Below are positions 5,669 to 6,491 of a DNA stretch of 6,491 nucleotides, in pieces. Position 1 is the first letter of the stretch. The number at the start of each line of letters is the position of its first letter. Origin of the DNA: Methanosarcinaceae archaeon (lineage in GTDB: Archaea; Halobacteriota; Methanosarcinia; Methanosarcinales; Methanosarcinaceae); the NCBI GenBank assembly GCA_020793555.1, contig DQIO01000186.1, positions 1 to 6,491 on the forward strand, read 5' to 3'. The notes beneath the pieces are model-generated. The model was not told the DNA's origin, searched no databases, and saw only the letters and a list, made by a program, of their open reading frames with translations. A program made the position numbers and the translations under genes.

Positions 5669-5884
5669 GAATCTTCGTGCTAACCCCACCTTTTCATTTT
5701 TATGATGCTGGCATGGGCGGTTACCAAGCCATAAGTTTACGATTTAACGTTAACCCTTTTCTATAGTCAACACATTCGATTCACATCGCATAATCATGCT
5801 TGCCCTCGCGCAACCTGCCATTTCCACACAGAGAACAATATTTATCCCAAAACCTTAATAGTAGTCCAATAATAATTTACAAAT
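5669..5884. other. Gene-free stretch between nac and the membrane protein gene
   Basis: No reading frame of useful length or with a ribosome site was found on either strand. Minor features are the palindrome TTAACGTTAA (5744-5753) and, near the right end, a TATA-like AATATTTATC (about 5837-5846) that could serve the next gene. I see no tRNA, CRISPR repeat or clear box C/D pair. Confidence 0.5.
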
Positions 5885-6391
5885 ATGCCTTTAACTCCAT
5901 TTCATATAGGACCTGGATTGCTAATCGGAGAAGTTTTTGAAAATAAAGTAAATTTGATTTCCATTCTTTTTGCAAGTATTCTTATAGATATTAGAGTAAT
6001 TTATTGTTTTTTCATAGGATGTACAGGAAGATTTCATGGTCCTATGCACACTTTTATTGGGGCAACAGTTATAGCATTATTTATTGCCATAATGGTATGG
6101 AGTCTAAAAAAGCCATTCAAAAAAATCACTGATATTTTCAAAATACAAAATAGTTATTCAAGTTCTTCAATTATATTAGGATCTTTCATTGGTACTTGGT
6201 TGCACATTATTTTAGATTCATTTATGCATTCTGATATTATTCCTTTTTGGCCAATCAAATCAAATTTTTTACTTGGGATGATTAGCAACGGAACAAATTA
6301 TTTACTTTGTACAATTGCGTTAATTATTGGACTAATAATTGTTACCTACAGACACCTGCGAAAAGTGAATTATAAGGTACAACCAAAATAA
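5885..6391 (+). CDS. Small membrane protein, YdjM-like putative metal-dependent hydrolase
   Basis: This 168-residue membrane protein has about four hydrophobic segments (roughly 24-45, 56-74, 94-113 and 130-155). It matches the 'metal-dependent hydrolase' membrane family by its motif series: TPFHIGPGLLIG (H7), ASILIDI (D35), HGPMHTFIGA (H51, H55), and GTWLHIILDSFMHSDIIPFWPI (H107, D111, H115). The conserved His/Asp residues facing one side suggest a metal site, but no reaction is established. From memory the family usually reads D-I-E-P after the second segment; here it is D35-I-R37-V38, so an acidic ligand has become arginine. The gene is visibly more AT-rich than its neighbours and lacks the GGTGA ribosome site, so it may be leaderless and recently acquired. 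No partner gene lies within the window. Confidence 0.75.
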   Translation: MPLTPFHIGPGLLIGEVFENKVNLISILFASILIDIRVIYCFFIGCTGRFHGPMHTFIGATVIALFIAIMVWSLKKPFKKITDIFKIQNSYSSSSIILGSFIGTWLHIILDSFMHSDIIPFWPIKSNFLLGMISNGTNYLLCTIALIIGLIIVTYRHLRKVNYKVQPK

Positions 6392-6430
6392 AAAAGTAGA
6401 GTAACTATTTACAATGTAAGTTTTATCATT

Positions 6431-6491
6431 TCAATCAAGCATTATTTTTGACTCAGATCGATATGGATACCTTGTCGCAATATAAACACCT
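6431..6491 (-). CDS. Possible 3' end of a minus-strand gene, cut by the window edge
   Basis: A minus-strand frame enters from the right edge and ends at 6431-6433 with the tail GVYIATRYPYRSESKIMLD. The I-x-T-R-Y-P pattern is reminiscent of the C-terminal part of HEPN-domain proteins. Nineteen residues are too few for a firm call, and the frame may be chance. If real, it converges on the membrane protein gene with about 40 bp between stops. Confidence 0.25.
   Translation of the reverse strand, partial: GVYIATRYPYRSESKIMLD

Noticed and set aside
5647..5711. Long-range inverted repeat CCAGCAT (5647-5653) / ATGCTGG (5705-5711)
   Set aside because: Only 7 bp with a 51-base gap, overlapping the better local terminator stem; likely chance.
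79..5767. TTTTCTATAGT shared by 79-89 and 5757-5767
   Set aside because: An 11-base match is expected by chance several times in a window this size, and the flanks do not align.
5669..5884. Hidden tRNA or C/D-box RNA in the gene-free stretch
   Set aside because: No T-arm GTTCGA-type sequence and no properly spaced C and D boxes were seen.

Overview
The window looks like chromosomal DNA from a euryarchaeon, most likely a methylotrophic methanogen of the Methanosarcinales. Three things support this: an archaeal NAC gene, a PIN-ATPase-KH protein of the kind common in euryarchaea, and a RAD55/KaiC-like 'HTR-like' ATPase. Four of the genes also carry GGTGA(T) ribosome-binding sites, which match the archaeal 16S 3' end, and the intergenic DNA is AT-rich with TATA-type promoters. 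The taxonomic call is inference from gene content; no 16S gene is present.

Layout. Positions 1-338 hold no gene I can name. The stretch is unusually rich in short GC-rich inverted repeats, and two reading frames enter it from the left edge; it may be the right end of a mobile element. The minus strand then carries, in transcription order, hisI (2621-2256, histidine biosynthesis) and a 614-residue PIN-ATPase-KH protein (2183-339). A palindrome folds over the start codon of the second gene. A divergent AT-rich promoter region (2622-2804) separates these from a plus-strand pair. The first of the pair is a RecA/KaiC-like ATPase whose P-loop has lost its lysine. The second is a three-part protein with a degenerate nuclease-like N-terminal domain, a 21-residue polyglutamine tract made of a 9-bp minisatellite, and an internally duplicated C-terminal domain.

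Next comes a short promoter region packed with three palindromes (4841-4891). It precedes a compact pair: a HesB/IscA-type Fe-S carrier with a cysteine-rich tail, and the nascent polypeptide-associated complex (NAC) protein, closed by a clear hairpin-plus-T terminator. After about 220 bp without a gene lies an AT-rich gene for a small membrane protein of the YdjM-like 'metal-dependent hydrolase' type. It lacks the local ribosome-binding site style and may be a later arrival. At the right edge a minus-strand reading frame may be the tail of another gene.

The strongest candidate for something undescribed is the pair at 2805-4814. An ATPase fold with a non-canonical P-loop is followed by a polyQ-linked protein whose nuclease-like site also looks dead. 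Together they look like a sensory or scaffolding module rather than an enzyme pair. Next in interest are the TATA-embedded palindromes before the Fe-S carrier/NAC operon and the hairpin over the PIN-ATPase start codon.
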